Part shown: in pieces, positions 29,021 through 44,100 of the stretch
How the letters are laid out: every line of letters starts with the position of its first letter
Numbering within the stretch: position 1 is the first letter of the stretch
NCBI GenBank assembly: GCA_036874045.1
Contig: CM072336.1
Span: forward strand, 392,001 to 456,000
Direction of reading: 5' to 3'
Origin: Cymodocea nodosa
Lineage: Eukaryota; Streptophyta; Magnoliopsida; Alismatales; Cymodoceaceae
DNA: 64,000 nucleotides
Translations under genes and position numbers: made by a program
Notes under the pieces: model-generated
Databases searched by the model: none
What the model saw: the letters and a program-made list of their open reading frames with translations, nothing else
Told to the model about the DNA's origin: nothing

Positions 29021-29065
<45 letters not shown>
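29021..29065 (+). repeat. Compound microsatellite (TA)12(CA)10
   Basis: Twelve TA units at 29021-29044 pass directly into about ten CA units ending at 29065. Confidence 0.95.
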
Positions 29066-32000
29066 GCCAGTGATGGGATGGATGGTGATGGGTATTTGTT
29101 TGTTGCGGGAGTCTGGGGGACCGACAGGCCTCGTGACTCGTGGCTCGTGACTCGTGGATGGCGGGGTCCCAGACGTGGCTTGCTGGGGCGCGTGACCCAC
29201 GCCAGCGCCTGATGCGCATGTCCATGCCCTTCTTCCTGTGACGACGTCTTCTCCATAGGCCCTTATTAGTTCGGCGCACCACTTGCTTGCGTCCCTGATC
29301 CAATCAATGCCCACCACCAATTACTCTTCTTCTTCTTCTTCCGTTTCACCGAAATTTCCGGAACCAGCCGCGCGAGGCAGATCTGGGTTCAGAAAGCAAG
29401 TCCCCCGCCTGTCTATATATCGAGCACGTACGCACGCACGTACCTACTTCTTGCGATGATGGACGTCTCGATCTTCTCCTTCATCTACTTAATTAATTAA
29501 TTAAATGACATGCTTCTCGAAATTAAGAAAGTATGCATGCATGTTAATAATGATAATGCCGAACTTAAATGATTCCCAAACACACATATATGCATCCCAT
29601 CGAAAAGAAAAAAAAAACAGTCACACACAAGTCGGGCATGCATGTGATTTAAAAGGTACGTTCTGAACAAGGACAAATAATATAAGGACACCAGACTATT
29701 AATGACGAACCGTCGTACCCTTATAATTAAAACGTCTCAGACGAGGAAAAAAAAGAAAGAAAAAACGTAGAAAAGGGTCAGGCTCACAACATATATTACC
29801 ATGACGAAAAAAAAGTAAAGTAATCTCTTCATTCTTTAAAATTCAAATCTTAAAAGAATTCACGAGTATTACTTGACTTCTTACGGTTGATTTGATATTA
29901 TTTGTTGCAACTTTTTTCACAAATAGCATAGCAATCAGTTAATTACGAGACAAGCTAGTAATAAAAAATTAACCGGGCGACCAGATCTGTTTCTTGATTT
30001 CAGGATGCATGCGCGCAGCAGCTAGCACATGCACGCTCATTTACTTAACCAGTTAAGGAATCTCGTCGATCAAATTAAGATAAAAAAGATGATAGCTAAA
30101 CAGATAACAAGTTAAAAATCAAGTAAGGGATCCGTCGTCGTAACTCCCTCGTTCAAATGAAAACAAAGCAATTTGCAGTAGCAGAGATCAATTCAAGGAT
30201 AGGAATTATTGTTTTCTGTGGTTGGGGAGGTGAGGACGAGGGCCATCACAAGTTCTGGGGTCCGGACTAAATTGCAAGCATGTGTGGTTGGGGCCCACAA
30301 GTTCTTGGGTGGAGGACTCACAACCCACCACCTGTGCGTGACACCGTTCGCTGTCTCTCCCCGACCATGCATCCATCTGTACGACTCTCGTCTCCATTTA
30401 GGAAAGGCGAAACAGCACATTGTGCTTTCTCTTCTTCTCCTCCCTGTCCGTCACCCTCTCTTTGAACGAGAATACTTGAAAAGGCGTCGCTGCTACGAGA
30501 GGGGAGGAGGAACCGAGAAAGGACAAGAGGGCACATGACCACAATCCCCACCTCCTACGTTACGTTACCACAAGGCAATGTACGAGACCTTGAGCTGGCC
30601 GGTGAATTGTAAAACATGGATCGATGGATAGGACGGATTAGAAATGATGCCTGGGGTACGATCTATGTATGTTTTACAAAGCCACATGCATGGGACGGAC
30701 CAAGGAGGAGGGGACATGAACCAGCTGGAGGGGAGGGGAGGGACAGACTTTGGAGGTGGCACCGGTGGGGTTAGCGTTTTCCAATGCCAGTACTGTTGCA
30801 GGATTCCTGACCCTGACGAGAACAACTACTACTCATAAAATGCCTCACGTCCTAACCTTCTTGATACGTACATACATATATGGTATGTCTGTAACCAAGA
30901 ATTTCCCCAACAGCAGCAACATAAATTCCCGCCTGACATATCTTCGAACAAACATGACAGTTGCGGTTTGCATGCTGGCTTGGGCGGAATCAGTATTCAA
31001 CCCCCGATTTCTCAAAACCTAGACCAAGTTGGTTTCGGTCGACAAAGCTTAACCCCCAATCTATCCAAGTCAGGCTCAACTGCTGCACGTAGCTCACATC
31101 AAGATTCTAATTTTAGAGAACACAAAAAGCCTACGTACATGCTCTCCCACCCTGTCTCTCTTACCATCTCTTTCAAAGTTGAAACACCCACTCCGGTCCG
31201 GTGGTAGACTTGTCAAGTTTCGAGAAAAAGTTAGAATATCTGACGGAATAATTCCAAAACCACCCAACGAAAATACACTTCCGATCATATAAGGGTTAAA
31301 TGTATGTATGAAGCGGGCAGAGTAACGTAGGTAATGATTTTACCTTGAAACCCAAAGCTGAGAACACTGTGTACTAAAACAGAAAATAAACCCATAAGCA
31401 CGTAGATACCTAATATGTTTGTTTAATTATTGCCAACACCTTGTATCCCCTGCGACGCGAACAAGGGTCTTAAGAACAGACCTTCATGTTGCCATTGCAA
31501 TAAACCCTTAAGAAAACACATTTAATTATATATATATATATATACATATATAGATGATTACTCTATAGTACATATTATGCATATTGATTCATGGACAACA
31601 TTGATTAAATTTTTATGAATTAAATTTAAGCTTAATCTAAATTATATTCATAAAAAGTTTTAGACTTAAAATCAACAATGTAAAATTTAACAGTAAATTG
31701 ATCAACTTCTAACCCTTTTAAGATAAATGATCGATATTTATTTAATTTAATCAAAAACTTTTGCCATACATTTACAACCTAATAAAAATAACAATAACAA
31801 TCCAAACCTACCTCAGACCAAACACATGAAAAATTTTCTTTTATATAGTTATATCTATATTTAAGATTCACGTTCACGAAAAATTAACAAAATTTTACAG
31901 CTAACCAACCATGAAGGAATAACCTAATAAAAATACAAGCAAAAATCCTACCTACGAGAAACATTTCCTGTAAACGCCCACAACAAATGTCTTCTCAAAA

Positions 32001-32140
32001 ACATCTTCCCAAGGTAACAACGACCTAAAACAACCAAATTAAAATACCACATTGCAAAATAGATGGTAAGCAACCTGCTTCATATTCCTACATTCGCTGA
32101 AAATGATGATAATTCAACAGTGTAACACCGAGATGAAAAT

Positions 32141-35100
32141 TTACAAGTCATACGTGCGACCAAGGCCGACATAAACAGCTTTCCGGAAAAGTGGATGAAC
32201 GTTGTTAGAAAAAATCTCTGCTTCGATCCTCTCGACGTGGGACCAAATCTGCAAAAAGATGGAAAATCAATTTTTTTAGGAATCAATTAACCCTAAACTC
32301 TAATTAATGAAAACAAAAACATATTTTTTGGAAATATTGTCAAACGTCCCCACTGTCAAACAAGAACCACAAAGATACCTCAGTTGCATACTGCCTTGTA
32401 AAAGCAATAACATAGCCTAATGTCGTTCGACCCCATTGTTCTTCCTCACCAATATTATACGCTGTAGTTGCTTGTTCATCATCACCTTGACTGCTCAGGA
32501 AAAGAAAAACATATAAAGCCTGTTTCTTCAAAGATTTCAATGAATCGGAATGAAATCGAACTTACACTTTTAAGGACTTGTCATTGTCTTGATCGGTTTC
32601 CATGGATGCAGGCCCTTCAGAGTCTACAGGCATGGCATTCATATCCTCCCGACGCACTTTTCCAAAAGTAAATCCCTCAGGCAAGCGTTGCAATAGCACA
32701 TCTGCAAATTTCTTGTACATCAGCATACACAGTTCCTGCAAGCCATCAACAACAATTATCTTAGTTTGAAAGAGATTTGCCGCTAGTAAGAACTAAAGTG
32801 GAATCTTTCGAGTGCTTCCTCATACCATGTTTCAACAAAGGAATGTTCAGAGCAGCTACATATTAAGACACAAATCAAAAGAATATTGTACCTTGTTTTC
32901 CTTTAAAGCGCGTGAAAGGAGGGCCTCCTTGGCTTCTAATGATTCACGAAAAGATGTTTCGTCATCTTTCGTTTTACCTGCATATGCCTTAAGTCTCTTC
33001 AACCTCCCTGGTTTTTCAGCTAGTACAGGTGCACCATCAACAATTTCCAGTTTGGATTCAGCAGCTTCAAGCTCAGTTTTGGCTTTTAAAGCCTCACGTT
33101 CAGCTGACAAAATAGCTTTCTCAAGGGACGAAATTTCTTTTCTCATATCAGAAATACGGTTGTTGGTTTTAGTGATTGTGTTTCTCAGGATCTGAAAAAC
33201 AAGGAGAGAGAAAACAAATCGGGATGTTACCAAATTATTTAACTAGGAACTGACACAATCTATGAAAAAAATCAGTTTGTAATTTATCAAGTATAAATGG
33301 CTAGATTCCATCAACTTCAAAAGAGAACAAGAATACTTAAAGAAGAATTAGTTTGAAATGAGATGAAATAGTTTTTTTGTCAGATCAGGAACAAGAAAAT
33401 GTTAGGCAATGCGCACATTTCTATGAGCTTGGAGGTTATTACAACAATAATCTACGTTATGATCCTACTACGTATAGTCAACCACATGAGTCTTGTTTCC
33501 TTCCATTTATAGCCACCATTAACTAAATATTTTGTTAAATTAAATACTTTTAGATCTTTTTTCATAATTTCTAACCTAATAATTTTTGATCTTCCTCTAG
33601 CTTTTCTAATTCCAACTAAATTAATTAATAAAATTCATAAACACTATACTAATTAATTACCCTTGAAAGCATATCTATAAGCCTTTTATGAATATAATTA
33701 AATCATCTAAGATGATTTTCTTTTATTTTATCCTTGACTGATGTAACTTCTATAATATTCTAAATGACAACATATTTTATTTTCTTTTATTATATTACCA
33801 CTCATCCATCTTAACATTCACGCATCTATTACACTATCTTTTGTACATGTTCTTGTTTACTGACCCAATATTTTTTCATAGAGTACAGTCAAACAAATGG
33901 GCGTTCCAATGATTTTTTTTTCGAAAATATTTTTTCACATAATATTTCTTCATTTCATCTAATCCACGTTAATTCCATAAATAACATCTAAAATTTCACT
34001 AATGTTGCTTATTATAGACCCTATATCATACTAACAAAATATTATGGAACATCCATCTTCCTAGGAGCCATCAGTTATCTGGTCACTTCTTGAGAAACTT
34101 GCATTAGGAGCTTCACGTATTTGGTACCAAATTTTCAAAACATGCAAAATGATCACTACACAGATTGCATCTTTACACGTAACTGAAACATGGGCATTTA
34201 AATGGGTGTGTAAATGTAAACATGGTATGACATTAGGGATTTTTGAAATAAAAGTAATAAACGTATAAACATTCATCAATCATATAACCAACATTCTTCG
34301 ATTTCTAAATATATAACAGAAAAAATATGAAAACAACAGTAGTAGTAGCAAAAAAACCATTAAACAATGTATAACAGGAGGAATATAAAAATATGGTTAC
34401 ATGTAGCAGAAATATAAAACACTAACAGGAGGAAAAAGTGATGGCAGCATCATTAGAAAATGTGTAACAGGATTATAATTGTAGCAACAAAAACTATGTA
34501 AGTAGAATTCAAAATAAAACAAAAAATACAACAGAGAAAACATATCAACATAAGATTCTTCACTTTTTTGTCGACTTCCCCTTTTTATCACATATTTCTT
34601 CACCACATTATTCTCTTCATAATTAAAAAACTGACATTTTTTGGAATTTCTCCTGACTTCTCCTAACACAACAAGGACAGATACTAACTTCAGTCGTCAT
34701 CAAATATGCATTTTCTTTAGCATAACATAGAAAGAGGGCAAGTACAAAAAAAAGCAGGATAGGTACAGCTTTCACTTTTTCTCTTTCATCTAAACATTCC
34801 TTCCTTTTCTTCCTTTCCTCCACATCACCTATTTCCTCTCCTTTTTTTTCCTTCCCCACACTTCTCTTTTTTTTCCATTTCTTTCTTATTTCCTTTCCTT
34901 CCTCCATAAGTATTCCCTCCTCCCCCTGGCACTTCACTTTGTTTTCTTAACAAGGAAACACAAAAAAGAGAATGACGTAATCACATAAGGAGAACATTTA
35001 GCTTTGTACATGTCTCCATTCCTTTTTAAACGTTTGTTTCCATTTTTGTTCTTTTCCCTCTCATGAAGCAGCCCAGCAATGAACATACAGCCCATGCCAT

Positions 35101-38100
35101 AATCTCACCATGTAGGGTGGGTCACATGAATCCTTTTCTTTCATATATTTCTATTAATGATTAGATCTTAAGGTTAAATTACATAAATTTAAAGCCCAGC
35201 AATGAAAACACAGAAAATAAAATAAAATGTTTAGACAAGCAGAAACAAGATGTAAGATGGCTACACAACGGTAGACTGATAGTAGGCAAGCAATAGGGCC
35301 TCTGTTCAGCATCTAAAGAAGAAAGTCAGAACAAAGTCAAAAAGTCAGCCTCAGGCAAAATGACCATAGATCATGGTCAGAGATGCGGAGGGAATGATCA
35401 TTGGCAAGAAGATCAAGGTGCCCAAAAAGAGCCTAGAGATTGTGATAGGTGCTACCAAGCCACCAGATGGTATACTGTTTTTTTAGAGGAAGGCTATCAG
35501 AGTAGAAGAAATCATGGGAATCTGGCCAATGGTAGTGGAGCTCCAGCTTGCAACAAGAGAACAGGAGAAAAGGAAAATGTTTGAAGGTCTCAGCTGTGTC
35601 CGTGAATATTTCTCTCCTCTCAGTTCTCTCAAAAATTTAAGTTCTGATGCCATGTGGAAGTAGAGAACGTGAGAGCTAGAAGATGATACCACTGACTATT
35701 ATTAAGCCTCTATAAATAGAGGTTACGTAATAGGGTAAGATAAGTTCAATGTAGGACTATTATCCTATTATTAAGACAGTCCTAATTAACTCTATCACAT
35801 ATGTGATGTTTTTATTATCTATTGGTATAATACAAATGTACATAGAAAAATTTTCTGTAATTTCTCTACAATTTTCTGCATTTTTTCTAATGTTTCCTGA
35901 TTTTTATGATTTTCTCGATTTTTAATTAATAAAATAATGATGTAATTATGATGCCATCCAATGGAATTCATTTTTGAACTGGACCAGACAGAAAACTAGT
36001 TCGTTGCCTGGTCCACCAGAAACATTGCTTTTTTGTACTTTTTTCTCTAATACTATTAACCAGTTCCGAAAATGCCTAGCATAATTCTTACCTATAGGAT
36101 ATTGACATTATAGAGATAAATGAGAAACTGTAGGCACATTAACACCATAGATTCAGAATAAGCATATCTATTTAATTAAACCAAATGTAAAATATCAGGG
36201 TTTGCCATAAAAAATACAATAATCAAAATCTCACCTCCCATGGACGATCATTCAAATGAAATTGATCAACATTAGCAGGAGAAAAGACCCATTCAATAAT
36301 AGATAAATTGGATACAAGCCGATAACCCATCATCCGATCAATGGTGATAGCAGTCATTTGTGGATTATTCTTCCAGTATGAGCTAACCTCTTTGATGAGT
36401 AGGACTTGTTTCTCAAGATCTGAGCACAACCTGCCAATAACCTGACCATACCTCTCTAAAACTGTAGTCAGGTGAGTGAAGCTCTTTGAACCAATATCAA
36501 GAAAGGTCTGGATGATAACTTCAATTGCAAAATCAGAGCCATGCACTGAAACTATAGTATTTTCCATCCAAGAAGTAATCTCATGGGCTGTCTTTCTCCC
36601 CTTGACCATATTGCTTAGCTCTGTAGAAAGCATGTGGCCTCCCCTTTGATTGCCATCCTCAGTTCCAAATTTGAAATCTGATCCACCCTTTGGTGGCAGC
36701 AATTCCTCGAGTGTGGGTGCATTCTCTATGCTCTGGAAATTTCAAAATAAAATCCCAGAAGTGATGGTTGTAAAGAAAATATCAGAATAAACACAGGAGG
36801 AAGAGATGCAAAAGGACGGCAACAATTAATTGAGGAGGCAGCTTCAACGTAAAATAAGGATTTCGTAAGCTGATTTCTAAATGTAGACTATTCTGAGCTA
36901 TTATGAGCGAAGACAATTCTGCAACTAAAAGGATAAAATGCACCACTAGCATATGTAGTTACTGAATGCAAAATTACCTTGAATGGTGGAATGTATCTCA
37001 AAACCCGAGTGAAATAAATATTAACAAACTCCTAAGAAGCCATGAAGAGATAAAAAGTAGAATGAGGCAGGACTTGAAAATTACAAAGAGCAAACCTAAT
37101 GCTCAAGGTTTCAATCAAAGTAAAGCCTAAGGTTTAATTGTGCAAAACCTTACCTCCATAAAATGAAAGGTCATTTTCAAGAATTTGAACCCCTATCTTC
37201 TAGATCCCAAAAGACCAAGATCAAAATTGACCAACCTTACCATAGTGTCAAAGCACGCTCTCATGAAAAACAAGAAAAATGAACACACTAGAAATTGATT
37301 GAATTTGCCAATGGATTACCTGCTTAATTTTGTCCCAATAAGATAGACGAACTTCTCTTTCTAATACCTCCTGTACAAAAACACGTTGTGGTGCCCATTT
37401 TGGACAGTCAATGACAAGAGCCCACTCTTCCCAAGGCCAAATAAATTGAAAATTAGATCTGAAATGTCATTAGACAAATAATAAACAAACAGAAAACTGT
37501 GATTATTTGATAAATAAATTACATGATCAAATAGAAAGCAGTCGAGCAAACATCCAAATCAGAGTTCCAGGAATAAGTCAGTGGAAGTCGAAACAATCAT
37601 TAAATTTAAACAAAGGCCCAACACTTTTTTAAAGGAAAATGGGATGAATTTCATTAATAATAAAGACTGGCCAAAACAATACAAGATTAAGCAATGAAGT
37701 TAAACAAAAAAAGAAGAAAATACAGAAACTAGAAAGAAATAAAAACTATTAGAGACCCTCTCATCAAGCTTAAACAATTTATCTGTGTGCTCCCACAATA
37801 TCACCCACCAAACACTATTTTTTCCCACCATTTCGGTGTGGCCATATCAACCAGCAATTTGCAATCCTTATCAAAGCTTGGCTGGGACGATCTTCCTTCT
37901 GATTTTATGGACAGTGAGGCATGATAATTGTCCATAGAGATAAATTGAAGTTTACCCAACCACATTCATAAGCATGTTACTTCCAGATCATTATCTCACT
38001 GAGCTCACAAATCACAACTGAAGATGAGAGATTCAAAAAAAAGAGATGACAAGGTGTCAAACCATGAAAAGAAAGCTAAGGCATGTCTGAGACATGCCCC

Positions 38101-41100
38101 AGTCCTTGCATAATCGAGACCACATAGGGTCTGGTCTCTGCATTCTGGTGCACAACGGCCATATTAAACAGGCACGACAGTATCCATTTACCCTGGGGTT
38201 CAGTACATCCAATATATATATAATCCCTACTGTTCTATCAATTACAATTTCATTTTCTCTAGTAACAAACCCCTTGAAAGCATTGTTCCAAATATCAAAA
38301 AATGAATATTATATGGATTTAACAAAAAAATGTTAAATGGTCGTATAACAACTGTTTCTTATGTTTAAATGGTGTTTAACAACAAATTCAGAAAAACAGA
38401 TTGGCGAAATCCATTTAACAGTCATATAAGGGACCCTTTTACATTTTTTAAAACACTACTTCCAAGATGTCTCAAGCATGGGTCATTGCTTCATTGTGTG
38501 TGCATTTGTGCCTCCACCAACTCCTTTCTCTCCAGTATCGTCACCATCATAGACAAGCAGTTGTATCCAGACTTTGGACCTTATTTCTCTGTCACTTCCC
38601 TTCTCTCTTCCATCGACTCCAGACTTACCCCCAATGATTCCTGGTTTCTGATCAGCAGAGCGGTGGACGCATATTTCCAACGGTGTTATTGAAACCAAAC
38701 CAAAACAGAACAGGTAACCATTCCAATTTTTTATTCAAAAAACTGAAACCAAAATTAAACGGTTTCAAACTGATGAAAACTGGTTAAAATTGGTCAATCA
38801 AACAGACCAATTTTAACCACTGTTTACCACCTTTTCCAAAAACTATTGTTGTCCATAATTTCTTCTTTTAAATTATTATTTAAAACACTATAATTTTTAA
38901 TTAAACTAAATCACATTTATTATTGTATGGTTTCTTTAATTTTTATACAAAATCAAGTACTTAATGATGTACTTGATGAAAATAAGTAACAATATTAATA
39001 GATCTTGCCTTTTGGAAGTTTGAAGTAAATTACTAAGTATCATTGAATATAATATACTATTCAGTAATAAATAATATAGGTGTATACTGGTGGGGTTTGT
39101 GCACTTAAAATTGAATAGAAATGAATTTAAAATTTGTCTAAATTCTGAATGTCAGAGTATTTGTGCACACCAAATTACAATTTCAACAAAAATTATAATT
39201 CTGTATTATAAGGTAAAAGTATGAATCTAAATTCTCATCATTTCAAGTGAGAATTTCATTTATGCCCCTTTTTCAAACGAATGTTTAGACTTTGTTATTA
39301 AATGTAAGGTTATATTAATAACATATGAACATCTAATGATATCATTATATGGTACGTTAAATAATTAATTAATATAAAAAAGTTACTAATTAATTACATT
39401 ATTATTAATTAGTTGAATTAATTAATTAATTATAACTATATTACATTATTACCATACGCAAACATAAAATTTCAATTTTGTCACTTTCTTACATGTACAC
39501 AAATACCTAGATTTTAATTTCTATTTAATTTCTGAACATGTACAAATATTTAAAATTCAAATTCTGTTTCTGTTTAATTCTATTTTCAACTTAAATTCCA
39601 ATTCTGTCAAATTCAAATCCAGGTATACAAACAAGTCCTAAGATTTCTCAAAAAATACCTAATTTACACCATTTCTAAACTTAAAAAATTGACCAATTTG
39701 ATTGATTTATTAGTTTATTAAAAATCAATGTCATCACTGGTTCAACCAGTTTCAAGCACCAGTTGAACCATTTTGAACCTAACCAATAGTCTTCCAGCAT
39801 GATGTCCAGTTTGTTTTCCAAAACATTGGTTTCCAAGAGCAACATCGACTATTTTCATTAAAGTCAAGAATTGCTAGATGTAGCACTCTTACTTTTCATT
39901 CGAGACTATCTTACCAAGGTTCACACTCTTACACATGCAAATTAGAGTGCACATTTGGATGTTAATTTATATTTGTCGTTTGAGTTTTGATGCTAGCTTT
40001 TGTTTTTGAAAACTTAATCTCATCCATTTTATCATAAACTTTTTTTATTATTCTATTTTAATATTTAATTGAGTTTACAAAGAATATATCAATACATAAT
40101 TTCATTGATACAATATTATAAAATATGATAGCAGAAAAAAGCAATAATGCATTCATATATATACTTCATTTTTTAATGGTACCTAGGCGCCACTAATGAT
40201 TTTTGCACATTAATAATATTGGTTGTATTTGCAACAAAAATCCTTCCAAAGCATTAATTATTTGCCTAATATGAACCAAAATAATAACCTTCAAAGATAA
40301 CCTTGTAAACGATAATGCAAGTAAAATAAATAACTAGAAGATAGAAATTACAAGTGGTGTGAAAACCAAAGTATGAGCCTCATACGGCACTCCATATCCA
40401 AATCATCAATTTTGTTGAACAAGGAACGAACTGCTCCAGCAACAACAGCAGGAAAAGCCCCAGGAAGAGCCTGATTAAAGGATTAATAACAATAACATTA
40501 TTAAAACAGGATAATAAAGAAACTACTTACAAATGTCAAAACTACAGAAATAATGGTAATTGTGAGATTAGAGAGAAGAAAATGATATTATTACAATACT
40601 ATGACAAGGATTACATACATATATGAGAAGATTCATAAAGGTATACTAATACATAGATATCCAGCCCATATAACAACAAAATATAGATCTAATGATATCT
40701 CTAACACTCCTGAAGATGAAGCTTATATGTCAGTAATGCCTAGCCTGCTACAAAGAGATATTTTTACTGCATCCAGTCCTTTTCAAGATATATATAGTAG
40801 ATTTATTTATACACAAGCACACTGTGGATATCACACCACATAGGTACTTTTTTGATTTATTGGTCCCATTACATTTTTAGATGGTATATTCCCAGATCCT
40901 TAAGATCTTTTTTTTTCAAATAATTAATGATTTACGCTTTATAATATATTAGAGTTTTTCTTAAATTTTTCTGAATTTTCCTATTTTTCAGAATTTTTCC
41001 TGACTTACCTTTATTTTTTTATATACATAATGTATAACTATTTAATTATTAATCATGATGTTTTGACAACAATTCAATTGGTCTAGCTTAGCAATTGAAC

Positions 41101-44100
41101 CCACGAACCAACTGCCCATTATTCCACCAGATCTATATGTGATCCAGTATTGAAAACCTAGTGTCACTTCAAATACTCATTTGTTTCACTGATGTCTGTA
41201 AAGTCACTATCAACAAGGGCAAGGCCATCCACATAAACCAACAAAAGTGCACAACCACCATCTCATTTCATGACGAAGATAAAGTGATCAACAACACATT
41301 TCTAGAAATGATACCCTGATAAAGTTGCTGAATTTCTCAAACTAAGCTCATAGAATTTGCATCTACGACATAAATCACCATTAAAGAAATGTATATTTAA
41401 CATCCAACCGGCACAGCTCCCACCACTGTTAAGTATAAAAAACAACCATCTATATTGAAGCCTTGAGAACAAAGGAATCTAGCATTAAATTCACAGATTG
41501 AAATTGATTATCAAGATTCTTACACTCTGAAGTAAAGATATCTGACAAAATAATAAACACCATGAAAAAGTATCTAAAATATCAAAAGCTGATGATAAAA
41601 AATCTTGCCATTACCTTGCAAAGATCAATTATGACCAGAGTATAATACAATGATCTGAACGGTGGCTGAGGTAACAAAAGTAACTGCCAAAAATAAAAGG
41701 AAAAAACTACTTTATTGTTCATAAAATATTGAGAAGTTGAAGCACGAACTGATGAAACCTAAGATGTTACAAAGCAAAAAAAATAGAAGATAAAAACAAC
41801 CTTTCTCAGATCTCAACGCACTCCAAAAGTAAATTTAATTTATGCATACTTTTCATATACCATCCAATCCTTTAATACTATTTTCATTATGCTCGAACAC
41901 TGATAAAGGCATGATACATGTGTTTAAACATTATGCAATTCTTCCAAAACTCACAACATGATATACAAAAAACATTGTTTTGTTGTCTCTTAAGTTTGTC
42001 GACTTTTAGGATAAGATAAATTAAATCATTTATCCATCTACATACACATTACTAAAAACACTAATGCCCCCATTCTTCTTATTTCTAAATTGCAAACACA
42101 AGCACCACATGCTTACAATCATCCCTAGTGTTTTATCTCTTTAAGACGAAAATGAGTTAAAGGAGGGATTTGTGCTTGACGGAAAATGAGGAAATGAAAA
42201 GTTGAGAAAGAAAAGAAAAGTTTTAGATTGTTTGTGCCTGATGGAATCTTTAAAAAGGAAAGTTTTAACTTTTCTAGGTATAAAAGAAATGCCTTTTCCA
42301 GGAATCCTATCTCTCCTCTTGAGAAGATTGGATACTTCAACCCTCCATGCAAAACCCTTCTTTGAAACAAGACAAAAAATAATGGAAAAGAAATGAAAAA
42401 AAGAAAAAATAAGAAAAAGAAAACAATAATAATAATAACCATAATCATAAATAACCCCACAATTTTTTTCCTAACATTCTAGTAAGTATAAACTCCATTC
42501 TCAACTCTGATTTTCCGAACTTTCTGTCACATATATAAACACCTTTTTTTTTTCTGTTTCCAACCATTATTGACCTTCCATTTTCTGTTTTCTTAACATT
42601 TTGTTATACACAAACTCAGAAATTTAATAAATTCAACAAGCATAAACTACATGAAGTTAAAGGATAAAGTGGAAAGTTAAAATGAGTTAATATAGAAAAG
42701 AATCTCTGCACTCATTGTTAATTGGTTTTAAGCTGCATATCCATATTTTGACATGAGATCAAAACAGAATGATTCCAGTAGGCCCACACATCCACCTAAA
42801 AAAACACTTCAAGAACCTAAAGGCAACAAGGAGTGCCGGAAAACATAATCCCTAAGATTAATAAAAAAGTTAAAATGAGTTAATATAAAATAGGATCGAT
42901 TCACTCATTGCTAATTTATTTTGAATTGAATGTCAAATTTTTAACAGATATAAACCGAGTATAACAGACTACAAGAATACATGATCAAAGCTATAGTTTA
43001 CCTGTGAAAATATTGTCTCTGCCATCAAATACTCATAACGGAAAGGCACAGGCAACCCAGCCATGTAGAAAGCACATTCCTTACGGCTATATTTCCACAA
43101 AAAGTAAAGTTAGAAATTTCACAAATTGCACAAGCAAGATAGGTTTTTTCTGTAGATAGTGCAATGATGGTCAAAGGATCATTGCCCAGCATCCCACAGT
43201 TCTTTAACTTATGACTTCCACATCACAATGGAGTAACATTATCATGGTGACAATGCTCACTCTCGTAAAAGAACCACTTACTAGTGGAAAATCTAACCAA
43301 TTCATTAATTCACAACCAAAATTATCTAATTTAGAGAGAAGCCATGAATATCAGGTACCACTAAATCCTTAAAAAAGAAAACAAGTATGGATCCACTAAC
43401 CAGCCATTGAAGAAAAATAGAACATCCAATAAATATTCCTCCATAATAAACCGATCTATAGGTTGAATATTCTGTCAACAGAAATAAAAGCAGAAAATCA
43501 AGATATGACAAATCCAACATCCTTAAAAATAGGAATAAATCCTATCATAAGCCTGCATACAACAAAAATGAAAGATGACGTGTCAATTGTCACATTAATC
43601 AGCATTAAAAATATGAGTCCTAAAATCATGCTTCGATAGTTGGGACCATAGCCAATCAATTCATATGAAATAATACTCGTATTTAAGCTTAAATATTTAT
43701 TGTTAAATGCACATTAAAAAAATCATTAACAGAGGGGTCCCTGTATCCCATCTTTTATTTAACCTTGGATTTAATGTGCATGCAACTATGTGCAAGAAGT
43801 CAGTGAAAAGACATTGGCCAGATGATTGGAAAGTTGGCAAGAGTTCAGTAAATATGACAATGTTCCAATATGTAAATGGAACTTTGTTATTTTGAGATGA
43901 ACTAAGGCAAATTAAGAAAAAAATCATTAACAGAACAATCCTTTATCCCATCTTTTAATTAAATGTGCATGCATCTATGTGCAAGAAGTCAGTGAAAAGA
44001 CATTGGCCAGATGATTGGAAAGTTGGTAAGAGTTCGGTAAATATGACAATGTTCCAATATGTTAATGAAACCTTGTTATTTTGAGATGAAATAAGGCAAA

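Larger units (their letters stand above)
28136..32140. other. 4-kb spacer between the bHLH gene and the 3' end of CBP80
   Basis: The first 300 bases are the bHLH 3' UTR, including a GGAT repeat. The rest mixes GC-rich patches (28780-29420, 30230-30830) with AT-rich DNA. A TATA-like CTATATATCG at about 29412-29421 is followed near 29456 by a 15-codon frame, too little to call a gene. A 64-codon frame at 30644-30838 ends in a Cys-containing stretch but matches no family I know. I see no supportable gene. Confidence 0.45.

Noticed and set aside
28797..29303. 168-codon minus-strand frame
   Set aside because: Contains the translated CA/TA microsatellite (Cys-Val and Tyr-Ile runs) and no recognisable domain.
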